Source: JADJPO01 sp963724535 (GTDB lineage: Bacteria; Actinomycetota; Actinomycetes; Actinomycetales; Kineosporiaceae). From it: a stretch of 64,000 nucleotides of DNA. Of this stretch, positions 17,276 to 25,076 are shown in pieces (positions within the stretch are counted from its first letter, which is position 1; every line of letters starts with the position of its first letter). The position numbers and the translations under genes are program-made. Under the pieces are notes generated by a model that saw only the letters and a list, made by a program, of their open reading frames with translations, was not told the origin of the DNA and searched no databases. Where the stretch lies: contig CAVRVD010000007.1 of NCBI GenBank assembly GCA_963724535.1, forward strand, positions 39,573 to 103,572. Direction: 5' to 3'.

Positions 17276-18565
17276 ATGACCACTGCCCCCGTGGACGTCC
17301 CGCTCGTCGTCCGGACCCTCCCCGTCGAAGCGCCGGTCCTGTCCTCGGACACCGCGGGGCTGCTCGCCGTCCTGCCGCGGACCGCCCCGCTGGCCTGGGT
17401 GCGTCGGGGCGAAGGGATCGTCGGCTGGGGATGTGCCGCTCGGATCGACATCCGGGCCGAGGCGGACGCCACCGTGAACGGTATCCGGTTCGACCGGGCC
17501 GACCGGGCCTGGGGCGAACTCGTGGACACCGCGTTGGTCCGCGACGAGGTCGGCATGCCCGGTACCGGACTGGTCGCCTTCGGGTCGTTCAGCTTCGCGG
17601 CGCACTCGCCGGCCGGGTCGACCCTGATCGTGCCGGAAGTGGTCGTGGGGCACCGCGGCGGCCGGTCCTGGCTGACCACGGTGAGTGTCGGTGGGTTGCC
17701 GCCGCCCCCGACGCTGCCGGCGGTCGATGCCGTCGAACCGCCTGGTGTGGTGCGTTTCTCCGACGGCGCGCTCAGTGCCCCGCAGTGGACCGGAGCGGTG
17801 GCCCGGGCGATCGAGCGGATCGGCCGGGGCCAGGTGGACAAGGTGGTGCTGGCGCGCGATCTGGAAGCGCGCACCGAGCACGCGCTCGACGTCCGCTGGG
17901 CGCTGCGCCGGCTCGCCACGCGGTTCGCCGGCTGTTGGACCTTCAGCGTCGACGGGCTGCTCGGCGCCACCCCTGAGCTGCTGGTCCGCAGGGAGAAGGG
18001 GCTGGTCACCTCGCGGGTGTTGGCCGGCACCATCCGCCGCACCGGGGACGATGCTCGTGACCTGGTGCTGTCAGCGTCGTTGGCGCGATCCAGCAAGGAC
18101 CTTGAGGAGCACGAGTACGCGGTGCGGTCGGTGGCCGACGCCCTGGCCCCGCACTGCACGTCGACGAATGTGCCTGAGGCGCCGTATGTGCTGCACCTGC
18201 CGAACGTCATGCACCTGGCCACGGACGTGACCGGGGTGCTGGCCGACGACGCATCGTCCTTGGAGCTGGTTCGGCTGCTGCACCCCTCGGCCGCGGTGTG
18301 CGGCACACCGACGACCGCAGCTGCCGACCTGCTGGAGCAGCTGGAGCAGATGGACCGGGACCGCTACGCCGGCCCGGTCGGCTGGCTGGACGCGCAGGGG
18401 GACGGCGAGTGGGGGATCGCCCTGCGGTGCGGGCGGGTGGCCCCGGACGAGCGGAACGTGCGGCTGTTCGCCGGCTGCGGGATCGTGGCGGGCTCGGACC
18501 CCGAGGCCGAGCTGGCCGAGTCGGTGGCCAAGCTGGTGCCGATGCGCGACGCTCTGTCCAGCTGA
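17276..18565 (+). CDS. menF: isochorismate synthase
   Basis: Converts chorismate to isochorismate, the first committed step of menaquinone synthesis; 429 residues. The chorismate-binding domain fills the C-terminal two thirds: VDKVVLARDLEA, GATPELLVRREKGLVTSRVL, LAGTIRRTGDDARD, KDLEEHEYAVRSV, LHPSAAVCGTPT, and RYAGPVGWLDAQGDGEW. The start is ATG 17276. It diverges from menG and converges on menD. An EntC-type siderophore role is possible in principle, but the surrounding men genes favour MenF. Confidence 0.93.
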   Translation: MTTAPVDVPLVVRTLPVEAPVLSSDTAGLLAVLPRTAPLAWVRRGEGIVGWGCAARIDIRAEADATVNGIRFDRADRAWGELVDTALVRDEVGMPGTGLVAFGSFSFAAHSPAGSTLIVPEVVVGHRGGRSWLTTVSVGGLPPPPTLPAVDAVEPPGVVRFSDGALSAPQWTGAVARAIERIGRGQVDKVVLARDLEARTEHALDVRWALRRLATRFAGCWTFSVDGLLGATPELLVRREKGLVTSRVLAGTIRRTGDDARDLVLSASLARSSKDLEEHEYAVRSVADALAPHCTSTNVPEAPYVLHLPNVMHLATDVTGVLADDASSLELVRLLHPSAAVCGTPTTAAADLLEQLEQMDRDRYAGPVGWLDAQGDGEWGIALRCGRVAPDERNVRLFAGCGIVAGSDPEAELAESVAKLVPMRDALSS

Positions 18566-18601
18566 GGCCGATCCGCTCCGACGGCAACGCCCACCCGGGC
18601 C

Positions 18602-20362
18602 TCACAGCACCGCGGTGACCGCCGCGGCGACCGCGGTCCGGATCTGGGCGTGCAGACCGCGCAGCCCGCGCCGCGATATCGGGACCTCGACCAGGCTCAG
18701 GCCCGGCTCAGGTCGGTCCAGAACGGATGCCAGCGCCTGGGCCGTGCCGGCGCGCCGATGCGGAACGCCGAATCCGCGGCACAACGCGGCGAGATCGGCG
18801 TGGTGCGGGGTCCCGAAGAGCCGTTCGAAGCGTTCTGCCTGCGCGTCGTCCCGCTCGGCCAGCTCGCCGTACTCGAGCAGCGAGAAGATGCCGCCGCCTT
18901 GATCGTTGACCACCACCACCTGAAGGCGATCGGGCCGGTGCTCGGTCGGTGGGAGCAGCAAGGCGTTCAGATCGTGCAGGGCGGCGAGGTCGCCAATCAG
19001 CACCCGGGTGGGGCGAGCGGTGGACAGCGCGTGACCTGTTGCGGTGGAGAGGGTTCCGTCGATGCCGGACAACCCACGGTTGGCCAGCACCCGAGCCCGG
19101 TCCGACACCGGCCCGGCGACCAGGTCAAGGTCCCGGATCGGGTTGCTGGCAGCGACGACCAGGCTCTCCCCATCGCGCAGCGCCGCGGCCACGGCCCGGG
19201 CCACCGCCGGGCCGGACAGCTCCGGGTGGGCGTCGAGGACCGCGTCCAGCGCCCGGTGCGCGGCATGACCGCACCGGTGCCAGCCGCGTGCCCACTGCTC
19301 GGTCTCCAGATCGGCGACGGGTGCGTCGACCGAGACGCCTCGGGTGGCCGGCCGACCGGGGTCGGGCCAGTCCGGCCACGGTGAGACCAGGACGAGGTCG
19401 ACGTCTGGGCGAGCGAGCAACCGGGTGACCGGGCGGGACAGCGTGGGGCGACCGAACACCACGACCCGGTCGATGAGTCCGCCGAGCTCGGCGTGCTCGA
19501 GGAGCAGGCGGTATGGGCCGGGGACGGCATCCGCGCCACGGGCCGCCGAAGACGGCTCGGCGAGCAGCGGCCAGCCGGTCGCGGCGGCCAGCTGCCAGGC
19601 GGCGGCGCCGGTGGCGCGACCGGTCGTGGCGCCGGCGACGATCACCGTCCGCGGGCCTGGGCCCAGGCGCAGTGGTGGGTCCGGGTCGCGACGGCTGCTC
19701 CCGCCGGCCGCAGTGGTGACCACCTGGGACACGATGGGCGAGAGCGGTTCCACCGCATCCTGGGCCAGATCGCCCGCGATCGGGCCGTCGGGGACCAACG
19801 GTTCGGCGAAGCCGAGGTTGAGGTGGACGGGCCCGGGCCGGCCCGAGTTCAGGGCGGCGAGACCGCCGCGCAGCCGGTCGGACCACTCGTCCCGGCCGCC
19901 GCCGCCGCGGTCGGAGTCGGAGTCGGAGTCGGAGTCGGAGTCGGCGTCGGCGTCGAGGTCGACGCCAGCTCGCACGGCAGCCCCGAACAGGGTCGCCTGC
20001 AGCTCGGTGGTCTGGTTGGCCCAGGTGCCGCGCAGCCGGCGGGGCCGGTCCGCCGTGACGACCACCAGAGGCAGGGCGGCGTGATGGGCCTCCAGGACGG
20101 CGGGATGGAGGTTGGCGACCGCCGTGCCCGAGGTGGTGGCCACGGCGGCCGGGGCACCCGCGGTGGTCAGCCCGAGAGCGGTGAAGGCGGCGACCCGCTC
20201 GTCGTGACGCACGTGCAGGGTCAGGGTGCCGGAGCGTTCGGCGGCGTCCAGGGCGTAGGCGAGGGGCGCGCTGCGGGAGCCGGGGCAGAGCACGACGTGG
20301 CGGACCCCGACAGCGAGCAGCGCCACGACGGCTTGTTGGGCCAGTCGATGGGACGCCGTCAC
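18602..20362 (-). CDS. menD: SEPHCHC synthase (MenD), thiamine-diphosphate enzyme
   Basis: Joins isochorismate and 2-oxoglutarate; 586 residues from GTG 20362, which has AGGA seven bases upstream (an earlier GTG at 20395 has no ribosome binding site). Motifs: VLCPGSRSAPLAYAL at the N-terminus, HVRHDERVAAFTALGL, SGTAVANLHPAVLEA, ADRPRRLRGTWANQTT, and the ThDP motif region DLAALHDLNALL with VVVNDQGGGIFSLL. An insertion at about residues 135-152 is an alternating Asp-X run, DADADSDSDSDSDSD, encoded by a hexanucleotide repeat. Menaquinone pathway. Confidence 0.95.
   Translation of the reverse strand: MTASHRLAQQAVVALLAVGVRHVVLCPGSRSAPLAYALDAAERSGTLTLHVRHDERVAAFTALGLTTAGAPAAVATTSGTAVANLHPAVLEAHHAALPLVVVTADRPRRLRGTWANQTTELQATLFGAAVRAGVDLDADADSDSDSDSDSDRGGGGRDEWSDRLRGGLAALNSGRPGPVHLNLGFAEPLVPDGPIAGDLAQDAVEPLSPIVSQVVTTAAGGSSRRDPDPPLRLGPGPRTVIVAGATTGRATGAAAWQLAAATGWPLLAEPSSAARGADAVPGPYRLLLEHAELGGLIDRVVVFGRPTLSRPVTRLLARPDVDLVLVSPWPDWPDPGRPATRGVSVDAPVADLETEQWARGWHRCGHAAHRALDAVLDAHPELSGPAVARAVAAALRDGESLVVAASNPIRDLDLVAGPVSDRARVLANRGLSGIDGTLSTATGHALSTARPTRVLIGDLAALHDLNALLLPPTEHRPDRLQVVVVNDQGGGIFSLLEYGELAERDDAQAERFERLFGTPHHADLAALCRGFGVPHRRAGTAQALASVLDRPEPGLSLVEVPISRRGLRGLHAQIRTAVAAAVTAVL
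19911..19952. repeat. in-frame hexanucleotide microsatellite inside menD
   Basis: Five perfect TCGGAG units followed by two TCGGCG units on the plus strand; a TCGAGG and a TCGACG unit continue the pattern less exactly. On the coding strand each unit is a Ser-Asp or Ala-Asp pair, so gain or loss of a unit keeps the frame. Confidence 0.9.
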
Positions 20363-20419
20363 GCTGCCATCCTGGCCTACCCGAACACCGCCCACGGGAC
20401 GGTTGCGCCGTGGTCCGGC

Positions 20420-21790
20420 TCAGCCGGTCGCGGGCAGCGCCTCGGGACCTGCGTCGGCGGGGACCGCCATGCCGTCCGGACCGATGGCCGGACCCGGGGC
20501 GCGGTGCCGGCCGCGGCCCGGTGATCCCCGCTCGGGCGGGGTTGCCTGCGCAGCGACGTCCGCGACCGCAGGCGCCTCCGGCGTGGCGGACTGCCCGGGG
20601 GCCGGCTGCTCGGCGTCGCGCTGTGACTGCCGCCAGGCGGTCTGCACCTTCTCCGCCTCCTGCCGACGCCGCTGGGCCTGCTCGGCCAGGTGATCCTTGT
20701 CGGTGGCGCGGGACCGCCACCGGGCGAGCTGGTCGGAGGCCGCGCGGGTGGCCTTGCCGCGCTGCTTGACCTCGTTCTTCGGCACCCGGTCGACCGGGCC
20801 GGTCACCCCGGGCACCACCGGAGGGCAGGGTGGGGGGTCCACCGGCGGAACGACTACGGGTGGTGTCTCCACCGGTGGGGCCTGCACGGGTGGGGGGTCC
20901 ACCGGCGGAACGACTACGGGTGGTGTCTCCACCGATGGGGCCTGCACGGGTGGGGTCTCGACGGGTGGGGTCTCGACCGGCAGGGCGGGCGCAGCGGGCA
21001 GGCCTGACGGTTGCGGAGTCGGCTCCGGCGCAACGGGTTCGGCGGGCGTGGTGCGTGGCGCGGGGGGCGCCCCCGCCGCCGGGGTGGGGGCCAGCGCCGC
21101 GGCGGGGCTCGGCGTGATCCGGGACGGCGCCGGAGCGAGGGGTGGGGGCGTCGGCCGAGGCTGCGGCTCGGGCCCCGGATCGACCGGCGCCAGCACCACG
21201 GGCACGGGGCGGGCCGGCGGCTCGGGGGGTCTGCGCGCCACGTGCCCCGGATCGACCGAGGGGTGGCTGACGCGAGGTGGTGCCGGGTGCGGCTGTGCCG
21301 CGCGGGGCTCGGAGTGATGCGGCGCGGCCGGCGGCTCGGTCGGGGCCAGCGAGGTGACCGGTGGGAGGGTGACCGGTGGGAGGGTGACGGACTCCGTCGG
21401 GCCGACGGCGACCACAGCCCCGTCGTCCGGCTCGCTCGCCGACATCGACTCGATGGCCGACTCGGGTCCCGGCAGGAGGGCACCGATCGGCGGGGGGTTG
21501 GTCGGCTGCGGGAGCGGGCCGGCGTTCTCGTCCGGTCCCTGCAGGGGCCGGCCACCACGGCTCAGCCCCCCGGTGGACTGTGGGGTGGACCCGGCCGGGG
21601 CACCGGCGATGGTGGGCGCGGCGGGAGCGTCCGACGCGGCGTCGGAGGACCCGACCGTTCGCGAGGCGTCGAGAGCACTGGGCTGGTCGTCGTCGTTCCC
21701 GGCCATCTGGAGCGATCCCCAGGTGACCAGGGCAGCGGCCACGGTCAGAGCGGCCCAGGCGGCGCGCCGACTCCTCAGGTCGCGTCCCAT
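20420..21790 (-). CDS. proline-rich membrane-anchored or secreted protein, function unknown
   Basis: 456 residues starting at ATG 21790, with AGAGGA upstream as ribosome binding site. Residues 1-10 are basic and 11-30 hydrophobic (AAWAALTVAAALVTWGSL), which suggests a signal anchor. About residues 35-370 are low complexity, rich in Pro, Ala, Thr and Val, with PPVETPPV-like repeats. A basic and Gln-rich segment follows (residues about 375-410). I recognise no catalytic domain. It lies between menC and menD on the same strand, but nothing in the sequence links it to menaquinone. A periplasm-spanning or wall-associated role is only a guess. Confidence 0.75.
   Translation of the reverse strand: MGRDLRSRRAAWAALTVAAALVTWGSLQMAGNDDDQPSALDASRTVGSSDAASDAPAAPTIAGAPAGSTPQSTGGLSRGGRPLQGPDENAGPLPQPTNPPPIGALLPGPESAIESMSASEPDDGAVVAVGPTESVTLPPVTLPPVTSLAPTEPPAAPHHSEPRAAQPHPAPPRVSHPSVDPGHVARRPPEPPARPVPVVLAPVDPGPEPQPRPTPPPLAPAPSRITPSPAAALAPTPAAGAPPAPRTTPAEPVAPEPTPQPSGLPAAPALPVETPPVETPPVQAPSVETPPVVVPPVDPPPVQAPPVETPPVVVPPVDPPPCPPVVPGVTGPVDRVPKNEVKQRGKATRAASDQLARWRSRATDKDHLAEQAQRRRQEAEKVQTAWRQSQRDAEQPAPGQSATPEAPAVADVAAQATPPERGSPGRGRHRAPGPAIGPDGMAVPADAGPEALPATG
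20831..20950. repeat. 60-bp tandem duplication in the proline-rich gene
   Basis: 20831-20890 and 20891-20950 are identical except for one base (g at 20875, a at 20935). Each copy encodes 20 residues of the form VQAP(S/P)VETPPVVVPPVDPPP, so the duplication is in frame. The near identity suggests a recent event. Confidence 0.95.
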
Positions 21791-21932
21791 GCCGTCCTCT
21801 CGTGCCGTACTCCCCGGGCCCCCGCGCAGGAGCCGCGCGTCCTGGAGGACGCACGGCCGAGCGAGGCCAGTCTGCCCCGTCGGGCCGGAATTGCCCCAGA
21901 CGACCCGCCGAGGCCGCTGTGGCGCCCGACCG

Positions 21933-22979
21933 TCACCGGATGCCGGCCAGCAGATCATGACACCGCCGCACCCGGGTGAGCCACCAGGCCGTCCGGTCGG
22001 CGTCGGTGCCGAGACGGCGCAGCCGATTCTCGTCGATCTCGACCGAGGCCACCACCACCTCTCCGGCACGAGGCAGCAGCGGTGCGGCGGTGACATCGTC
22101 CGTCAGCAGCGCCGCCGTGCCCAGCCCGCACGCGTAGGGCAGGCCGGGCAATGCCGCGGCGAGCCGGACGCCGGCGGCGAGCCCTACCGAGGTGTCCAGC
22201 GCCGAGGACACCACCACGGGCAGTCCATGATCGCCGCCGAGGCGGGCCGCGACGTCCAGCGCGGCCCGGACCCCGCCGAGCGGAGCCACCTTGATCACCA
22301 CGACGTCGGCGGCACCGGCCACCGCCGCCCGTAGGGGGTCCTCGGCCTTGCGCACGCTCTCGTCGACGGCGACCGGTACGTCGACGTCGGCGCGGGCCAG
22401 CCGGACTCGCAGCTCGGCCAGCTCGGGCACCGTGGTGCAGGGTTGCTCGGCGTACTCCAGGTCGTAGCGGGCCAGCGCAGTCAGCGCGGTCAGGGCGGAC
22501 TCGACGTCCCAGGCGCCGTTGGCGTCGACGCGGATCCGCCCGGTCGGGCCGAGCCCGGCGCGGACGGCGGCGACGCGCGCCACGTCGTCGGTCAGGCTCT
22601 GGCCGCGCTCGGCCACCTTGACCTTGGCGGTGTGACAGCCGTCGAAGGCGGCCAGCACGGCGGCGACCTGGTCAGCGGGTACCGCTGGGACGGTGGCGTT
22701 CACCGGGACGGTGTCGCGCCGGACCGGGACCGGCGGCAACCAGGCCGCCTCGATCGCGGCCGCCAGCCACCGCGTGGACTCGACGTCGTCGTAGTCGGTG
22801 AAGGGGGCGAACTCGCCCCAGCCGTGCGGGCCGTGCAGCAGCAGCGCCTCCCGCTCGGTCAGTCCCCGGAACCGGGTCCGCAGGCCGAGGCGGACGACGT
22901 GAGCGTCGGCGAGCAGCTCCTGCGGTCTGGGCAGCGGGATCGTCGAGAACGGGGGCGGGCCCGCGTGCGGAAGGGGCAT
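21933..22979 (-). CDS. menC: o-succinylbenzoate synthase
   Basis: Enolase-superfamily dehydratase of menaquinone synthesis, 348 residues. The catalytic lysine pair is in HTAKVKVAE (about residue 117), and metal ligands are in RIRVDANGAWD, EYAEQPC and VAVDES. A second lysine is in VVVIKVAPLGG. ATG 22979 begins MPLPHAGPPPFS. Only 18 bases separate this start from the divergent menB start, so the promoters of both must lie in that gap and inside the neighbouring genes. Confidence 0.93.
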   Translation of the reverse strand: MPLPHAGPPPFSTIPLPRPQELLADAHVVRLGLRTRFRGLTEREALLLHGPHGWGEFAPFTDYDDVESTRWLAAAIEAAWLPPVPVRRDTVPVNATVPAVPADQVAAVLAAFDGCHTAKVKVAERGQSLTDDVARVAAVRAGLGPTGRIRVDANGAWDVESALTALTALARYDLEYAEQPCTTVPELAELRVRLARADVDVPVAVDESVRKAEDPLRAAVAGAADVVVIKVAPLGGVRAALDVAARLGGDHGLPVVVSSALDTSVGLAAGVRLAAALPGLPYACGLGTAALLTDDVTAAPLLPRAGEVVVASVEIDENRLRRLGTDADRTAWWLTRVRRCHDLLAGIR

Positions 22980-22997
22980 CGGCCTATTCTCGGCGCC
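22980..22997. promoter_or_regulatory. 18-bp bidirectional menC/menB promoter core
   Basis: The whole intergenic region is 18 bases. On the plus strand TATTCT (22985-22990) is 7 bases before the menB GTG. On the minus strand GAGAAT ends 6 bases before the menC ATG and overlaps the same bases. Both transcripts would begin at or next to the start codon, that is leaderless. Confidence 0.6.
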
Positions 22998-23951
22998 GTG
23001 AGCGACGACAGCGCATCCAGCCCGGCCCGCGTCTCGGAGATCTTCGACCCGGCGGCGTGGGCGCAGGTGCCGGGCTTCGACTTCGCCGACCTCACCTACC
23101 ACCGGTGCGTGCTGGACGGCGCGGCGCGCGGCACGGTCCGGATCGCCTTCGACCGGCCGGAGGTCCGCAACGCGTTCCGCCCGCACACCGTGGACGAGCT
23201 GTACCGCGCCCTTGACCATGCCCGGATGAGCCCGGACGTGGGGTGTGTGTTGCTGACCGGGAACGGCCCCAGCCTCAAGGACGGGGGGCGGGCATTCTGC
23301 TCAGGCGGCGACCAACGGATCCGAGGCAGGTCCGGCTACCAGTACGCGGCCGGCGAAACCGCGGACACCGTGGACGCCGTCCGGACCGCGGCGCACGGAG
23401 GGCGGCTGCACATCCTGGAGGTGCAGCGGCTGATCCGGACCATGCCGAAGATCGTCGTGGCAGTGGTGAACGGCTGGGCGGCCGGCGGCGGGCACAGCCT
23501 GCACGTGATCAGCGACCTGACCATCGCCAGCCGCGAGCACGCCCGGTTCAAGCAGACCGACGCCGATGTCGCCTCGTTCGACGGCGGCTTCGGCTCGGCC
23601 TACCTGGCCAAGATGGTCGGTCAGAAGTTCGCCCGGGAGATCTTCTTCCTCGGCCGCACCTATGACGCCGAGACCATGCACCGGATGGGCGCGGTGAACA
23701 TCGTCGCCGACCACGCCCAGCTGGAACGGGTCGCTCTGAAGGTGGCCGCCGAGATCAACGGGAAGTCGCCGACTGCGCAGCGGATGCTGAAGTTCGCCTT
23801 CAACCTGGTGGACGACGGCCTGGTCGGCCAGCAGGTGTTCGCCGGGGAGGCGACCCGGCTGGCCTACATGACCGACGAGGCGGCGGAGGGCCGGGACTCG
23901 TTCCTGGAGAAGCGCCCTCCCGACTGGTCGGCGTTCCCCTGGTACTACTGA
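22998..23951 (+). CDS. menB: 1,4-dihydroxy-2-naphthoyl-CoA synthase
   Basis: Crotonase-fold ring-closure enzyme of menaquinone synthesis, 317 residues, GTG start. Family motifs: RIAFDRPEVRNAFRPHTVDEL, AFCSGGDQRIRGRSGYQY, VVNGWAAGGGHSLHVISDLT (oxyanion hole), and ADVASFDGGFGSAYLAKMVG. The C-terminus RPPDWSAFPWYY is typical. The N-terminal 30 residues carry the extension expected of actinobacterial MenB. It has its own leaderless-type promoter and no ribosome binding site. Confidence 0.96.
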   Translation: MSDDSASSPARVSEIFDPAAWAQVPGFDFADLTYHRCVLDGAARGTVRIAFDRPEVRNAFRPHTVDELYRALDHARMSPDVGCVLLTGNGPSLKDGGRAFCSGGDQRIRGRSGYQYAAGETADTVDAVRTAAHGGRLHILEVQRLIRTMPKIVVAVVNGWAAGGGHSLHVISDLTIASREHARFKQTDADVASFDGGFGSAYLAKMVGQKFAREIFFLGRTYDAETMHRMGAVNIVADHAQLERVALKVAAEINGKSPTAQRMLKFAFNLVDDGLVGQQVFAGEATRLAYMTDEAAEGRDSFLEKRPPDWSAFPWYY

Positions 23952-24115
23952 CGAAGCAGCCCCCGCCAGCCCGATCGACACCCGATCCACCTCACACCGC
24001 ACCCGAGGGTCAGGCTCCGCTCGCTCACGGACCCTCCGCTGGTCGCGACCGGCAGCCGGGCGGGTCCGTCGAGGTTCATGTCCAGGACGCTTCGGGCACC
24101 TGGGCCGGGCAGGCC

Positions 24116-24907
24116 TCAGCCCACGCCGTTGCGCAACACGTTGCGGACGGCGTTCTCGACGTCCGTGACCGTCAGGTTGCCGTCGGCGCCCTTCGGCAAC
24201 GCCGCCACCACGGCGGCCGCGATCGCGTCGGTGCTCAGCGCCCCGGCCCGCTGAATCATCACGCCGGTGGTGACGCTGTCCCCGAAACGCGATCCCCAGA
24301 CGGTGGCCGCGATCTTGTTGAGGTCGTCCTGGTTCAGGGGCATGTCGTCGTCTCCGGGGTCAGGGGCTGGGACTGGGCTGCGCAGGGCCGAGGCGATCCT
24401 CGGGATGACCGTGGCGGTGAGCTGGGCGATCCGGACCCGCCCGGGGCAGCTGCGCCCGTCCGGCGCCCAGGCGGAGAACTGGGCGTGGTAGCCGATGCCG
24501 GACTGGGACGTCGAGCGGACCAGCCGGGGCGGGGCGCCGGTCTGCCGGCACCACCACACGCCGATGCCGACCAGCGCGTCGAGCTGCCGGGCCGACCAGG
24601 GCCGCAGCGGGTCACCGCCGTCGGAGGTCTCGATCGAGGTGGCGTAGGCGTTGCCGGCGTTCTGCGCATCGGCCTGGTAGTCGATCGTCTGCCACTGCCA
24701 CACCGCGCCGTCCAGCGCCGAGCCGTCCCACGGACCGCCGACCCCGAAGTGCGACTCGGTCCCGGTGTACCCCCGGCTCCGGAACAGCGTGTCGGTACCG
24801 CGCAGGTAGCCGACCATCGTATGGAACACCAGGATCCGCGGCGTGATCCGTGGCTCGGTCTGGGTGCCGAGCGGCCGCCAGCTGGCGGCCGGGTAGCGAA
24901 CCTGCAC
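24116..24907 (-). CDS. N-acetylmuramoyl-L-alanine amidase-like protein, phage endolysin type
   Basis: 263 residues, GTG 24907 with GGGGGA upstream. Residues about 20-175 look like an Amidase_2/PGRP fold: zinc ligands are plausibly His29 (LVFHTMVGY), His141 (GYHAQFSAW) and Cys154 (SCPG). After a Pro/Asp linker, the C-terminal 70 residues begin MPLNQDDLNKIAATVWG, a pattern familiar from actinophage lysins. There is no signal peptide, as expected for a phage lysin needing a holin. No other phage gene lies nearby, so it looks like a domesticated or remnant gene. Catalysis is inferred from the fold only. Confidence 0.75.
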   Translation of the reverse strand: MQVRYPAASWRPLGTQTEPRITPRILVFHTMVGYLRGTDTLFRSRGYTGTESHFGVGGPWDGSALDGAVWQWQTIDYQADAQNAGNAYATSIETSDGGDPLRPWSARQLDALVGIGVWWCRQTGAPPRLVRSTSQSGIGYHAQFSAWAPDGRSCPGRVRIAQLTATVIPRIASALRSPVPAPDPGDDDMPLNQDDLNKIAATVWGSRFGDSVTTGVMIQRAGALSTDAIAAAVVAALPKGADGNLTVTDVENAVRNVLRNGVG

Positions 24908-25076
24908 AGATGTCCCCCGCGAGAGTGCCCGAGTCCGTCACGTTTCCTCGACGTCGGCATGAGTCACGACGTCATCAGCCATGTCGTCATGAATCATCAC
25001 CAACGTCCGGCTCGTGATCGTAGCCGCCGCAGCCCTGACCCGCCGAAACCCCTGCGAATCGAGGGCGACCGGACCG

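Noticed and set aside
20420..20434. The proline-rich protein ends in LPATG, like a sortase signal
   Set aside because: The stop codon follows immediately; there is no hydrophobic helix and basic tail after the motif, and reading past the stop does not supply one, so sortase anchoring is not supported.
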